A DNA stretch of 64,000 nucleotides, from assembly GCF_019175385.1 (NCBI RefSeq), contig NC_083346.1, positions 91,518,333-91,582,332 on the forward strand, given 5' to 3'. Position numbers and translations under genes: made by a program. Shown one piece after another: positions 33,831 through 46,789 of this stretch; positions within the stretch are counted from its first letter, which is position 1, and every line of letters begins with the position of its first letter. The notes below the pieces were generated by a model. It was given only the letters and a program-made list of their open reading frames with translations. It searched no databases and was not told where the DNA came from. The DNA is from Lycium barbarum (lineage: Eukaryota > Streptophyta > Magnoliopsida > Solanales > Solanaceae).

Positions 33831-34118
33831 GCATGCTTAGGTTTTGCAAACACTGCGTTTCAATGCACGTGCCATGTCTTTTTCAATAACTTCATCGTAA
33901 ATACTTTCGTGAACATATGTCCGAGATCCAACACAATAGCATTGTCCATTAACTATCGACGACATTAGAGTCGATTATCTCCTTTTATGAACCTGACCAG
34001 TTGCACCCTATGCAGAGGCAGACCCAGAATTTTAATACGGCGGGGGCACTCCTACCAACTGAACTACTTTTGCAATTATGTTTGAGGGATCCTTTTAAAA
34101 TATATCATAGTTTTTCAA

Positions 34119-34186
<68 letters not shown>

Positions 34187-34440
34187 ATTTTTTTTCAAAG
34201 TTAGGGGGGGGGGGGGCACGTGTCCCCCAACCCAACACGTTGGGTCCGCCCCTGATCCTATACAGAAGTACTGAGAGGAAACACTTGATTAGAGAACAGA
34301 GCAAAGTGAGTTAGCTCCACAGTTTGATCAACATATATAAGCTTCTTCACAAACAATGAAAGGGGATTTCCCTCAAGTACCAAAGTGACCGGTTCTTAGT
34401 GCTAGCATCTTCATTTTACTTTGTGAGTTCAATTAGAGCG
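33830..34440 (-). pseudogene. ALDH pseudogene fragment, copy B
   Basis: The same ALDH exon remnants as at 23215-23545: [19 protein letters not shown] (here the Arg after Ser is kept, and the middle Cys of the triad has become Tyr), then upstream VELTHFALF and PVTLVLEGNP. A hAT-like MITE at 34013-34254 splits it. Downstream exons seen in copy A are missing apart from a QIDSEQ remnant at about 33407-33425. It is non-functional. Confidence 0.8.
34013..34254. mobile_element. hAT-like MITE with (TA)n core
   Basis: Ends CAGAGGCAGACCCAGAATTTT and inverted GTTGGGTCCGCCCCTG, with imperfect 8-bp flanks (accctatg at 34005-34012, atcctata at 34255-34262). The interior has about 30 TA units (34122-34184) and a poly-G run. 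Copy A of the block lacks it. Confidence 0.7.
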
Positions 34441-34909
34441 ATTCGCTTCACTTTATTCTTATACAAATATAAGAAAATTTTAAAAAATATGAAACTATTA
34501 AAAGGCTAATTGTTATTGTCTACAATTTCTGTTAAAAATCACCTTCACGTAGAACATCTACATAACAGGCTTGAACTGACAGGAGTTACTCTACAATTTT
34601 GCAACTATAAACCATAAAGTCATGCCAAAATATTTGGTTAAAAAATAGACTTATTGCAACTATAAACCATAGCTAGTTGCAAGAGGCCTGGGCTTATTAT
34701 CAATATATAAAAGTTGTAATTTTGTTAAAGAAATTAAATTTGTGTTATATTTTAACTGCATAATTACTTTAATGGAATGGTACTTTAATTATATTTCGTT
34801 GATAAGTATTCATAATTGTTAAAGTTCTTAGGTCATATAATTATATAACTTTTAAAGAAAATTATTCATGAGAAAGCAAGTTTAGCAGAAAATTAGCAAA
34901 CATCAAAGG

Positions 34910-36435
34910 TGTCACACCCCAACCTTGGTGAGGCGTGATTGGCACTCGGCATCCTACAGAAACCAAGCGAACCAACTTATAACTCGCATCCTCTATGTTT
35001 CAAGAAGGGGCTAAATACAAACATACTATCGTGCATAAGTATGTATATATATACAATGGGCCCACGAAGCCGACATAACTATCGACAAAACATAACTAAG
35101 TTGTATATAAGAAACTATCTGCAAAGCCTCTATGAACATGACTGGAATATACAAGTCGGGACAGGGCCCTCGACATACTCTTAACACAAACTACATATAT
35201 GACCCAGACTCGGCAATGCTCCAGGAAGAAGTGGAGCCCACCAATCAAAACTAGTTCCTGAAAGCAGCCTACTGGGGAAGATCCTCGTCCTGTCTGACTA
35301 CACCTGCGGGCATGAACACAGCGTCCACAAGAAAGGACGTCAGTACGAGTACTCTACTGAGTATGTAAGGCGGAAATATAACATAATAAATATATGCCGC
35401 AAAGAAGAAGAATAAGAATCAACTTGGCACATCTGACTTACTAATGAGAATCTAGCACGCATGTCTCTTTATACTTTCATATCTTTAACTACGTCTATAT
35501 ATAATACTGTGATCCTGATCTACATATCATATCTCATCCTGGTGCTATCTGCCCAACTGACCAGTGGTAACTACCTGACCGGCCGTAGCTCGGTAGTAAC
35601 AACTGCCCAACCAGCCATAGCATAGGGTGAATACATAGCTGCCCAACTGGTCATAGACCAGTGGTAAACGTAATCAACATTATGACCTGCCCCCCCCCCC
35701 CCCCCCCGAGTAATCTGTGTGCACTTCGCATGCTCATCACCTGTCCGATTATCGCCTGATGGTAGAGCGTAACTACCCGACTGATCAGTGGGAACTGCCC
35801 AACCGTCCATAGCTCGGTGGTAACAACTGCCCAACTAGCCGTAGCATGGTGGTAAATACATAGCTTCCCAACTGGTCATAGACCAGTGGTAAACATAATC
35901 GACATCATGACCTGACCCCCCCCCCCCCCCCCGAGTAATCTTTATGCACTTCTCATGCTCATCACCTGTCCGTTATAGCATACGTGATCACATAAGTCTT
36001 CGAAACATAGTTCTGGGCCATAAGGACCTCTTACCTTTTGACTGAACATTAACTAAATTCGGAGATAATTCATAAGCCTTTCTTCTAGCATCAAATACCT
36101 TATTGAGGATCCTCTACTAACGCCTTATTCATGTCCCACAAAACATTACCTAAGTACACATTTCTAAACGCATCGGAGTGACATAAGGTCGGTAAACCTC
36201 CGATTAACATTATGGAACTATCATTACGAACATATCTCACCTTGAAGGAACAAGATCATAAGATGAGATTAACAACAATGAATAACATCTATAGTCATGA
36301 AACGAGCTCAATGATATCATAAGAACATCGGGAAGTATAAGCTTTGGTTCTTTTAGAAATAGGGTTATTGAAGATATCACGTATAGGTTCACAACAAAGG
36401 AATCATGCCTTAAGAAAGAAGATTTAGCCTTAACA
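34910..36435. repeat. Solo-LTR-like element (about 1.5 kb)
   Basis: It starts TGTCACACCCCAACCTTGG and ends CCTTAACA, i.e. TG…CA ends. Inside, a unit of about 237 bp is repeated twice (35535-35765 and 35770-36000), each with a poly-C run and repeated 'cccaactggtcatagaccag'. The left flank is block copy B and the right flank is a piece of the small-gene upstream block; the 5-bp flanks do not match. It is probably an LTR left by recombination, and the strand is not certain. Confidence 0.5.
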
Positions 36436-36608
36436 ATACTGGATGATCTTCACGTAGACTAATAAAATGCACACACACACACATAAAAAAAAGACATTAG
36501 TAATGAAAATGGTAAGACATCCCAATTGCAATATTGACTGGGGAACACTTAGGATTCACAAAGCATCAACTGTAAGTTGAAGTTTTGTGTCGAACACACA
36601 CACACACA
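36436..36608. repeat. Partial copy of the small-gene upstream block
   Basis: Matches 31978-31999 plus 32178-32340 without the hAT MITE, ending in a CA microsatellite. It is truncated before any promoter or coding part. Confidence 0.75.
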
Positions 36609-37432
36609 GAGGTGGATCCAGGAATTTGAGATTTCGGGTGCCACACTATTTTGGGCTTCGATTTGGTCCATTTTGGGCTTCGATTCTGGTTATTCAGCCT
36701 TCCAGTTTATATAGACCGACTGATTATCACACTATTTTGGCCTTTGACTTGATTTATTTTGAGCTTCGATTCGAGCTATTCATCTTTGCTACAAGTATTT
36801 CTATTGTTACAAGTTTTAACTCGTGGAAAGGCAGAAGCGTCGGCTTTCTCGACGCGTTCCATAGCCCAGTTCCGCAAACAAGGGAATGACCCAATGCATC
36901 AGTTGACTTAAACGAGTAGGGGAACGAAGCATCTTCCGTCCGTTTATATAGACAAACCGATTGTCACACTATTTTGGATTTCAACTTGATTTATTTTTTC
37001 TACTGCCGCAATTCGGGTTATTCATATTTTCGATTTATATAGACATCGATTAAACGAAATAATTTAATAATTATGATTATTTTAAACAAAGCATAAAAAT
37101 TCAATAGTATTACTAATACCAACAAAAAATATATTATTCATTTATAATTGAGAGTTATATTTTGAAGCTATCAGCTAACTCAAGACTAATTAACTAGAAC
37201 TAGAACTCAACTTAGATGCACATTTAGATATCAAAATAAAAAATGAATAAACACTATGAACTATAAAGAGAAGCAAGGAATTATAAAATTTTAAAAAGTC
37301 AATGTGACTCATTAGGGAAAAAAACCATCAGCAAGTAAATAAAAAGAAAAGAAGAAACAAGGAAAATAAAGTAAAGAAGAAGCAAAATAGAAAAAGAAAA
37401 TAAGAAAAAAGGAGAACGAATCTTCTGTAAAT
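36609..37432. other. Anonymous repeat-like DNA
   Basis: It begins GAGGTGGATCCAGGAATTT, like a hAT MITE end. 'tttatatagac…ccgattatcacactatttt' occurs twice (about 36709 and 36943, 235 bp apart). The second half is A-rich with no gene. Confidence 0.4.
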
Positions 37433-38940
37433 TTCTTAGAAAAGAGAAGTCTTTAAAAGTAATTCATGGAAAACTGGCTGGTCTGGACATATTGTTCCAA
37501 GACCAGGGGGCACATTAGCTGCTATAGGCCATGCCTTCTAACTACATTACCATGTTACATCTACACAGGATACTTATCAAACTGAGCTACATATAATGCT
37601 AACTTGGGGAACATGTTGGCTCTGAAGAAAGTTTCTTGGATAATTCTTCTGAGTATAACTTCTTCAGGTCTGGTTCTGTTCTAAAACAACCTATGGGGCC
37701 TCTCTTGCCATACATAGTAAACTGTTGCTGCCAAAGAGATCTTATATATTTGTGCACCTCTGCTTTTACTTTTGCAGTGCCTCACCGCCCATGTCAACTC
37801 TTCCTGCCATCCATAACTTCTTCTTTAAACTCCTTCCCATGCCACGACTCTATCCCAAATATTGCCAGCCATCCTATATTGAAAAAACAAAGGGCATTTT
37901 ACATAAATAACAAACATTTGGGGGTTAATCAAGCTGCATAGCTAATGTTTCAATATTTACGTTCTGTAGCAAATCAGCCCAGCTCCCACATGTGTATTCA
38001 ATTATATTTTTTAGCTTTATTCATGAATACAATATTTTTTTTCTAACTGTATTCATAAAATAACTATCTGTATTCATAAATTGGCTTGTTGTATTCATGA
38101 ATACAACGAGTAAAAACTGAATACATATACACCAATAATTGCTATATTCGTTTTTTTTCCGCTGTATACAATTTTTTTCTGCTGTATTCATGAATACAAC
38201 TAATTTTTTTCTTTTTTCACTGTATTCATGAAATGATTATCTGTATTCATAAACGGGCTCATTGTATTCATGAATATGGGGAGTAAAACTAAATACATGA
38301 CAACATAGATACTCCAAAATTTAACAAATACACCCTAAAAAATGAATAAAATCTAAAATATTAATAAAAAAATCTTAGGGTGGATTCAGATCCGGTGAGC
38401 AGATCTGACGGGATCTAATAATCATTTCAGATCCGGTGAGCAGATCTCTTTTTTGGCTTCCATCTTGAATTTAAGGCTCTTTGCTTCAGATCTGATGGAT
38501 TCAGTGGAAGCAGCCGGCGTTTTCGCCGGAGAATAGCAACGGCATTTTCGCCGGAGCAGTGGGGAGAAGATGGACGGCATTTTCGCCGGAGAAGATGCAC
38601 GGCATTTTCGTCGGAGAAGATGCACGGCATTTTCGCCGGAGCAGTGGAAAAAAGGGCACGACATTTTGGCTGGAGCTCAGGCGGCAGTGGTGACCAGCGG
38701 CGGAGCAGTGGGGAGAAGAGGGGGGAGAGAAATGGGAGGGATGGGTTGGAAGTGAATGGTGGGATGAGTATTCTATTTTGTGTGTGTGTATATATATATA
38801 GTTACTAAATGGTATTAATACACAAATGTTTGCTATGAGAAGTAATTAAGTTAAAATATAGCTACTAAATGTCAATACCCACTATATGTTTGTTATATCA
38901 TGTAGTTATCCCAAAAACAAATGTTGTATGGACTCATCCT
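37433..38940 (-). mobile_element. 3' fragment of a LINE, interrupted by a MULE
   Basis: 37433-37891 and 38913-38940 match the 3' region of the LINE at 53435-54140 (C-terminal tail of its ORF2 on the minus strand). The match is broken exactly by the 37892-38912 insertion. The right side is cut at 38941 by an LTR-like sequence. Only the 3' part of the LINE is present. Confidence 0.75.
37892..38912. mobile_element. Non-autonomous Mutator-like element (1021 bp)
   Basis: Flanked by a perfect 9-bp duplication aaaaacaaa (37883-37891 and 38913-38921). Ends are GGGCATTTTACATAAATAAC and inverted GTAGTTATCCC, with drifted inverted repeats. Inside, the 14-bp palindrome GTATTCATGAATAC recurs about five times in full or near-full form (38020-38280), and a GC-rich block at 38516-38665 repeats 'cggcattttcgccggag' five to six times. 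ORFs over the block are repeat-derived. Confidence 0.8.
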
Positions 38941-40143
38941 TGTAACGACCCGGACGGTTGTTTTGAGAACTGATGCTCTGTTTTGCGTGACATCTATTCT
39001 AGAAGCTCCGTAATAATTATTTTGACTTGCTTGAAAAATTTGATGTCAAACAGATATCATTTGGTTCAGTTTGGGAGAAGGTTTCATTTTGGAAATCTCG
39101 CTATTTAATTATTTGGATTAATTATTCGTTTTGGGAAAACATGCTCTGATTGGTGATCTGAAGATTTTGTTAGATTTTTAATATTATTTATGACCTGTAG
39201 AAATTGACGAAGCTAATTTTAGTGTTCGTTTGGTTGGTTTTTGACAATTAAGTTGGTTTTAGTATTTGATATGCCTATTTATGGTGAAAACATGGTCACG
39301 GGAAGAAATAAGATCCAGATTAGAAATTTGTTAGTTCCATTAGCTTTGTATTGATGTTTATGACTTGCGGGGATGAGTGACGTGATTCCCGAGGCTTTTG
39401 GATGAGTTTTGAGTAAGAAAAAATATATGTTGGAAATCCTTCAGTTAAGAAATGAAGAAGTTTGACCAAAGTCAACATCGGGCGTAAATGCACCTTTTTC
39501 AAAGTTTCGTCGATTCCATTAGGTCTGGAATGTAATTTATGACTTAGTTGAGTCGTTGGTTCAAGTCTCGAGAGGTTCGGATGTGATTTGGGTCATTGGT
39601 TGAGAAACTAGTTACGAAGGGATTTGGAGTCAACTCCGATCAAGACGACCTCTTTTAGGTGTTTCGAGTGCGTGAGCAAGTTCGTAACGTATTTTATGAT
39701 CAAAATGCATATATGATTTGTGTTCGGAAAAATCCGGATGAGTTTCGGGTGCTAAAACAAAGACTTGAACATAGCTGATTTTTCTGGTATCTGGTGTGAG
39801 CGCGATCGCGCAATCACGCTGAAGGAATAAAGCAAGGCAGCGCAGTCACGCTACTATGGCACAATCGCGCAAAGGAGTGCCCAATGGTCAGCGCAATCGT
39901 ACAGGAGGGAGTACCACAGCGCAATTGCGCAGTGCAAATCTTTTCGGGTTGAGCGCAAAAGCGCTAATCAGGCTTGAGGTATTAAAATCAGGCAGAATCG
40001 GGATTTTTGGTTATTTTCACCATCGTTGGAGCTCTAGACCTCGGATTTGGGAGATTTTGGAAGGGTTCTTCAAGATTCTTCGAGGGGGTAAGTTTCAAAT
40101 GTTCCTTTTATCATTGTACCTTCGATTATTGCGGAATTTCATC
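38941..40143 (+). mobile_element. LTR-like fragment
   Basis: It starts TGTAACGACCCGGACGGTTG at a sharp junction with LINE sequence, a start I associate with gypsy LTRs of this plant group. It holds a patch of 'gcgcaatcgcgc'-type repeats (39795-39970). The right edge merges into the third copy of the upstream block at about 40146 with no LTR terminus, so the piece looks truncated. No gene is seen. Confidence 0.45.
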
Positions 40144-40145
40144 AT

Positions 40146-40656
40146 TATATTGGGTCTAAAGTCTGATGGGGCAAACCATGTGTACAAAATGAGACATTTT
40201 CTCTCTTTAAGTTTGTTTTTATTTTTATGCTCCCTCTCGGATTTTGAGAGTTAAATGAGTTTTTCTTTTGACCACGATTTTTTCAAGTGTTTTAAATATT
40301 TTAAATTATCAATTATTGTGACTTATAGTACTTTTTATGTTGTTTCCAAATATTTAATTTTATTTCAAAAAACTTAAATATTTCATGTTCGATTTCACGG
40401 TCAAAATTAAAAAATTTAACTCTCGAGATCCAACCGGTGCCTCGGGATAGTGGGAGTAACATTTAGTTATACTATATGAGCTCGGCAACACTATACACTC
40501 AGGAACACACAACATGAAATGTAAACTGAAGCTTTGTGTTGAATATATACACACCCTCGCACACAAAGGAAATTTAGTACGTAACTAAGGGTTCTCTATC
40601 TCCACACACACAATACTGGATGATATTCACGTAGACTAATAAAATGCACGCACACA
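40146..40656. repeat. Third copy of the small-gene upstream block, left part
   Basis: Matches 31411 onward, including a degenerate Stowaway remnant, and continues at 53125-53330 on the other side of element D. No promoter or coding part of the small gene is present. Confidence 0.75.
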
Positions 40657-43602
40657 TGTTATACCGGAGTCAAAATGGTTTATAACATTTCGGTAATTCC
40701 GGGTTTAATTACAATTAAGGAGTCGCCACCTAATTATTATGGTGAATTAGGACACCTAAAGTTAATAAAGTGATTGTCTAAAGTTAACTCCGTTTTAAAG
40801 CCTACTAACTTAAGATTCTAGGTAAGAGTTCTATTAATCTAAAGGGAAGGTATTAAGCACCCTTTAAGATCCATTAAAAGATTAACCGTCCGGACATAAT
40901 TATTTAATTAAGGCTAGTAAAAAAATGATTTTCGCGGGTGTCACTTATTAAAAAAGGGGTATTAAGGATACGAATAAATGACAGAATAATACATTAACTT
41001 AAAAAGTTATCCAGATCATTTTTTTTAAAGTAAAATAGCTACTCTTTTTTATGCCCTCGTAGAAAATTGATTAAAAATAGACTAAAGAATAAAAGAGGTA
41101 ATGTTTGAACTTGGAAAGTGAGAAATAGTGGATCTGACCAAACTGATTCACATCAAAAACTTAAAAGGAAAGAAAATATTTTTAGGTAAAGAAACCAAAT
41201 ACGGCTTTGAAAAGTTTCAAAATTTTAGCTTATAGCTCCTTTTTGGCATAGAAAAAACAGTGTAAGATATTCCTTTTCGAAAATCTCGGGATAATAGAAG
41301 TGAAACTTTAAACCTCGTTATTTTAGAAACATCCATTCCCACTCCAAATTAGATATGGATTTAAAAACTTTATATCTAAATACTATGTTCCATGTGATAG
41401 AATGAGTAGATACTTTGTAAACTTAGGTGTGATGATGCTATGTGACAAATGACTTGATTAATAACTAGATGTTTTCATATGTGTCTAGATCAAGATCAAC
41501 TAACTTCAGAATGCTTCAAACTTTAAACAAGTCACCAAAACAAACAATCAAGTATTCGTGGTAACAACTTAAAAAAGTAATTAAGTATAATATCCATAAT
41601 AAGTAACTAAAGGAAAAGTATAGCCAAATGTTTTTCATTTCCTCTCGCTTCTCTTCGGGTTTTTGTTTGTATGAGTTTCGAGAGAGAGAGCGAGAGATAG
41701 GAGTGATTGAAGATGTAGATGCATGTTTCAGATCTCGCGGGGTGATGTCGAGTCATAAAGTAAGACTCTTCGACTCCGGTGTTTCCATGAAAAAGAAAAG
41801 AAAAGAAAAGTAGTTAGAAGGGAACATATGCTTCTTAACGAATATTAAAATCAGAGGGTAAGTACACAATTTGAAAACTCAGACCGAAACAAATATTTAC
41901 AAATGTCACGGTAACCAGAATCATAAAAGTCTAATTCTTTATTAACAGAAGGGTCCTTAAGTTTTGATTCTACTGTAAACAACTTTAAACTTATAATATT
42001 CATTGTGAACTAATAAGGACTATCACTTCAGGTCATAAGATCTATAGTGTGATATCCGATCATGTACTCAAGTTAACTAATTTAAAATAGAATGACATAC
42101 ACTACACGGAACTCATGAATATTTCATTTAACAAATAATCTAATACATAATTTCTAACAGTGAAAATCTCCTACTAATATAATTTTTAACACATGGAAAA
42201 AACTAAAACATGTTGTCCGTGAACAACATTCAGCTTTTAGTGACTAGAGGAAGAAACTTCCAGCATGATTCTTTAACACATTAGACTCCAATCAAGAATA
42301 TGATCCAAAATAGGTGTATGTTAGAAATAGAACACCAAGGAACCTGTATTCTATTATATTCAGTGCTATAATTTCCGGAGATTCCAGACCATAGATGAAA
42401 CACATTATAACAACTGCAAAATTTGACTACAACAGAGCCTTAAAACATAGTTATTTTTAATAAAAATAGAGCATTTAACAGAGACAATCAAAAATAGCGA
42501 TGGATTTACCTCTTGTGGGTGCAGTGAACTAGGACGTCGGGGTCTCGAATCTACTCTCTCGTTATGAACAGATTCGAAACTAGAGTTGGATCACTTCGAG
42601 TACTTTTGGGGTGGATAAAATTCACCTAGAAAGAAAAGAAAGCCTTGGAATATGAAGAGAGTATTTTCAAGGTATCAAGGCGGCTCAAAATTCCTCCCCC
42701 CTTTGCTGAAGCTATAAGTTAATATTTATAGGAGCAAAAGACTAGGGTTTGTGGATTCTTGAGCTGGAAATCAAAAATAGAGTTTCAAAATAGCCATTTG
42801 GCTTTAGTAGTTGGTCATGGCAGAAGTAGCAACAAGCAAGGACGAAAAGTTTCACCTTTCCTTTGTCTTCATGTGGGATTTCAAGGATTCTTGTGATTTT
42901 TGCACAGATACTCTTTAATGACCTTTGGCTTTTGATGAGAGAGTTAAAGAGGAAAGAGAGAGGATTCAAACTTTCACACCAAAATGGAGAAACAATCTTC
43001 TGAAAGGGCTAAGAAGAGTTGGACTGTTGTCCAAAAGAAGAATGGGAACAGAGAGAAGGTGCGGCTGCTGTTCTTGAACTAGGTTTAGGAAATATGATAG
43101 AAGATATTATGGGCCGGTCTCCAATATTGATGATTAATTGACTAAATGGGCTGAATTTAATTAACAGGACCTGGACCTTATTTAGGCTACCACAAGGCCG
43201 GATTTTATGGTCTTTCTTTCTTCAAATTAATTTACTTTGAGCTTCTTTATAGTTTATAATAACAACTCAGGAAATATATGGAATAATCATGCAATTAATA
43301 ATTAATAGTAATAAGCTATAATTCAATAATACTAAGTTACTAATAATAGCAAAACTAAAAATATATAGGCAATGTAATAATAGAGTAAGAAATATTATCT
43401 ATCTTAACTTTATGATTAATAAGTAGTAAATAGATAGTAATGTGAGGGTAATATTAAAATAGTAATAATGAAGTACCGATACTCTAAATAATTGCAATAA
43501 TAGTAATAACGTAGTAGTGAATAGAAAGTATATAGTTTATCAATAAAATTAGAAGCCCAGAAAATAAATTGAATAAAGGAGAGACAAAATTGGGTGTCAA
43601 CA
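40657..43602 (-). repeat. 3' LTR of element D (2946 bp)
   Basis: TGTTATACC … GGGTGTCAACA. It is matched along its full length by 50174-53124 with scattered substitutions and small indels. Its inner edge abuts 'acttggccctcttcgacc', whose complement is a purine-rich tract ending at the LTR, as expected for plus-strand priming. Confidence 0.92.
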
Positions 43603-46600
43603 ACTTGGCCCTCTTCGACCGGAGACGATGTAAGAGTTTTTGGGCGAAGAAGTTGACGTAGTACCTAATTTTGTCCCGACCAATAAATATGAACTTGGAA
43701 GAACTTGAGAAAATACGGGTAGAAGAAATGGTGGAAAAGATTATGGGGGTAGAAAGGTTGTTGAAAAAATTATAACCGAACCTCGATTTCGAGTTGCCTA
43801 CATATCTCGGGTTCCATGAGAATTAGGCCATATGTAGCTCGAGAGAAGCAAGTTGATATCGACCTTGCACTTCGAATCATGATAAGTCTAAGGTGTTGTG
43901 AAAGTTGATGGAGTATTGAGAAATCGTAATGATTCTAGAAAGGTGTTGGATGAGTCGTGATTTTTATACTCGAGGGGTTAAACACAGGTGATAAGAATGT
44001 TTTAGAATGGAACGTATGTTTATAGCCTTCTACTTGTAAATGTGGCGCGCAACACACCCATAAATAGGACTCTACTTGACACGATGCGAATTCTAAAGAA
44101 ATTGCCCCAGTGTCGAATTATGGAGACACTGGATATAGAAAAGGATACAAGATTTTGAAAGAGTTGATTGAGTAGAGTTTTAGGATATAAAAGAAAAATT
44201 GGATAATCTATATATCACGTGTTTGTGAACGTAAGCAGAGTTGAGTTCGAGAGTAGATCCGTGACCATTGCTTGTGAGTTTGATATTCCTCTTCAGCAAA
44301 TTTGCCCCAATTCACTGCATAAGATAAAGTTCCACGTTGTGTTACGCCTCGCGTAGATTGTATTTCCTGTCAAAACTTAAAGTAAATAATTAGCAAATGG
44401 AGTACATAAAGTATAATATAATGAAGTTGTAACAAGTCGAAATAATGTCTCTAAAATGTTGACGTGGTTTCCTCAACAAACGATGTGTTGTAATGTCTCA
44501 AGCAAAATTTACCTGAAATTCATGCTAAAATCATTAGTAAAGTTTGGGGTAAAGTTGAAAGTGTAAAATTCATAAAGAGTGTAAAAATGATAATAATTAT
44601 AAGTGTGAGAATGAGGATGAAGCCGTGTGGCTTAATATTGTATCTGGTTGTCTTCAGGGACTTGAATGATGAGTGATATTTATGCAAAAGACTTAATAAT
44701 CTCTCCGGTTGTCTTCAGAGACTTTAATGATAAAAAAGGACTCCAGCTGTCTTCCGGGACTCGATAATAAATGATGTCTGTAAAATTTAAGGTAAAGTCG
44801 TTAAAGTAGGTAAAGTGAATGATAAAGTAATTGATAAAGTGGAGAGTAAAGTAACAGTGTAGCTGTTTGGCTTATGCAAATGAGGCTGTATAGCCAAATG
44901 ACGTCTCCAGTTGTCTTCGGGGACTTGATGATGAATGACGTCTCCGGTTGTTTTCGGGGACTCGATGGTAAATGATATGCAGATGAGGGCGTATAGCCAA
45001 ATGATGTCTCTGGTTGTCTTCGGGGACTTGATGATAAAAGACGTCTTCGGTTGTTTGAGGGGACTGATGGTAAATGATGTCTGTAAAATTAAAGGTAAAG
45101 TCGTTAAAGTTGGTAAAGTGAATGATAAAGTAATTGATAAAGTAGAGAGTAAAGTAAGAGTGTAGCCATCTGGCTTATGAAAATGAGGTTGTATAGCCAT
45201 ATGATGTCTCTGGTTGTCTTCGGGGACTTAATGATGATTCCCAAATATCCTATTGAAGGCGGATGAGCCTAAATGTCATATTAAAGGCGGACAATCCTAA
45301 CTTCTATAGTTGTCCTCAGAGTGTGACGTTGATTTCTACAAAATTTAAGGTGAATTCATTAAAGTAGTTAAAATGAATAATAAAAGTAAATAATAAAATG
45401 GAGAGTAAAGTAAGAGTCAATTCCCTCGGCTAATGATGTTGACGAGATCGTGACAAGCCAAATTAATGACGTCTTCGATCTTCGACATATAATCTTGATG
45501 TTAATTCGCCTTTGATCTCGACAACCTGCAAAAAATAGGTGTATTTGTTAATAAAGTCATAAAGTTGTTTTGGTCAAAAATAAAATTAAAGATAAAGTTA
45601 GAAATAAAGTCGTTTGGCTTTTAACGCGAGGCCATGACGAGCCAAATGGCGTTTTTCGGCCATGATTGATAGACTTGACTGTTGATCTCGCAGTCTTTTA
45701 TTCCTGCACTCAAAGAAAAATTCTTAGTTTGGGAGGGGGGAGTAGATTCGTGTTGACTCGAAGCTTGACGTTGTTGGCACTTCGTTCGTCTTGTTTGTTT
45801 GGACCTTGTGATCTTCGTTCCAGCCTCGGTAGATGAATAGTAGTGAAAACAATTGAAAGAAAATGTATCATTTGAAAGATATATATGTAAGTATATGTAT
45901 ATAAGGAAAGATATATATGTAAATATATGTATATAAGTTGTAAAAATTTCTGCCAACTTTTAGATTGTGACACTTCCGGAACAATTGAAACGTCTTGTCT
46001 ATAATACTTCCTGTCTGGTAGCCTTAATCTTGTCCATGTCCAACCATTCTCTTGTCTATATCTTTCAAAATCTGCCCCAGTTTTGACTTTGGGAGGGTAC
46101 ACTAAACTTGTGTTGTGGTGTGACCGAACCTTATATAAGTTGCCTACGTATCCCGCCAAGGGAATCAGGTCAGAACGTAGTTCATAAGGTACATAAAAAT
46201 GATTTAAAAATTTTCTAATAAAGGGACCGAACCCGATGTGGATTGCCTACGTATCCTACCAAGGGAATCAGGTCAGCGTAGTTCATAATTACCTTAAGGA
46301 GAAGGTTACAAACTAAGCAATCTAATCTAATGTCATCCTTTGATTTTTCTTGAATTGATAGCCTTCGTGCTTGTGTCATCATCCATTGGTTATTTCAATT
46401 TCCTCCTAGTGGAATCTTGTCTTGTCCTCAAAATTCTCCGTTGTTTTCTCAAGATGTATGTTGTCTTCCCGTCCTTTAGAATTATGTTCGGCACATAAAC
46501 ATTATTCATTCATTTTATCATATGTCACAATCATAAAATTGGCAGATTCGATAATTTATATACTAAATAAAATAAAAAAATAAAAATAATAGACAGTTAA

Positions 46601-46789
46601 GGAAAATACGAAATGCATTCATAGATTTTGCAATTAAGCTTCCAAAAGATGAGGCAAAGCAATAAAAGTTTTGGGCACGATTCAGGCCTCAATTTTTAAA
46701 ATCGTGTTATTTCAAAAGTTCACTACATGTTCAATCTACCAAGACTCCCAGCAAACCAAGGATGGAGTACAAGTCCAATTCTTCAAAGT
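43603..46789 (-). repeat. Non-coding interior of element D with tandem repeats
   Basis: 44640-45250 is an irregular array of a roughly 35-45-bp unit built on 'ggttgtcttcggggactt' plus 'gatgataaatgatgtct', with a larger repeat in which 44770-44890 recurs at 45080-45200. A second repeat 'ttgcctacgtatcc' + 'ccaagggaatcaggtca' occurs at about 46140 and 46230, with a degenerate copy near 43790. Small ORFs here run through repeats and have no pol similarity. Confidence 0.75.

Noticed and set aside
34001..34304. ORFs on both strands rich in Tyr-Ile repeats
   Set aside because: They run through a (TA)n microsatellite in a MITE; not genes.
35571..35834. 87-codon minus-strand ORF
   Set aside because: It lies in the repeated unit of the LTR-like element and crosses a poly-C run; no protein similarity.
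38422..38808. GC-rich ORFs on both strands
   Set aside because: Derived from the cggcattttcgccggag repeat in a non-autonomous MULE; no known protein.
42742..42969. 75-codon minus-strand ORF also present at 52262-52489
   Set aside because: It is the same LTR sequence in the two LTRs of element D, downstream of the TATA box. It may be a leader ORF, but no family is recognisable.
44787..45200. 137-codon minus-strand ORF with repeated ITLSFTLPTLTTLPL
   Set aside because: It reads through the higher-order tandem repeat of element D; no gag or pol similarity.
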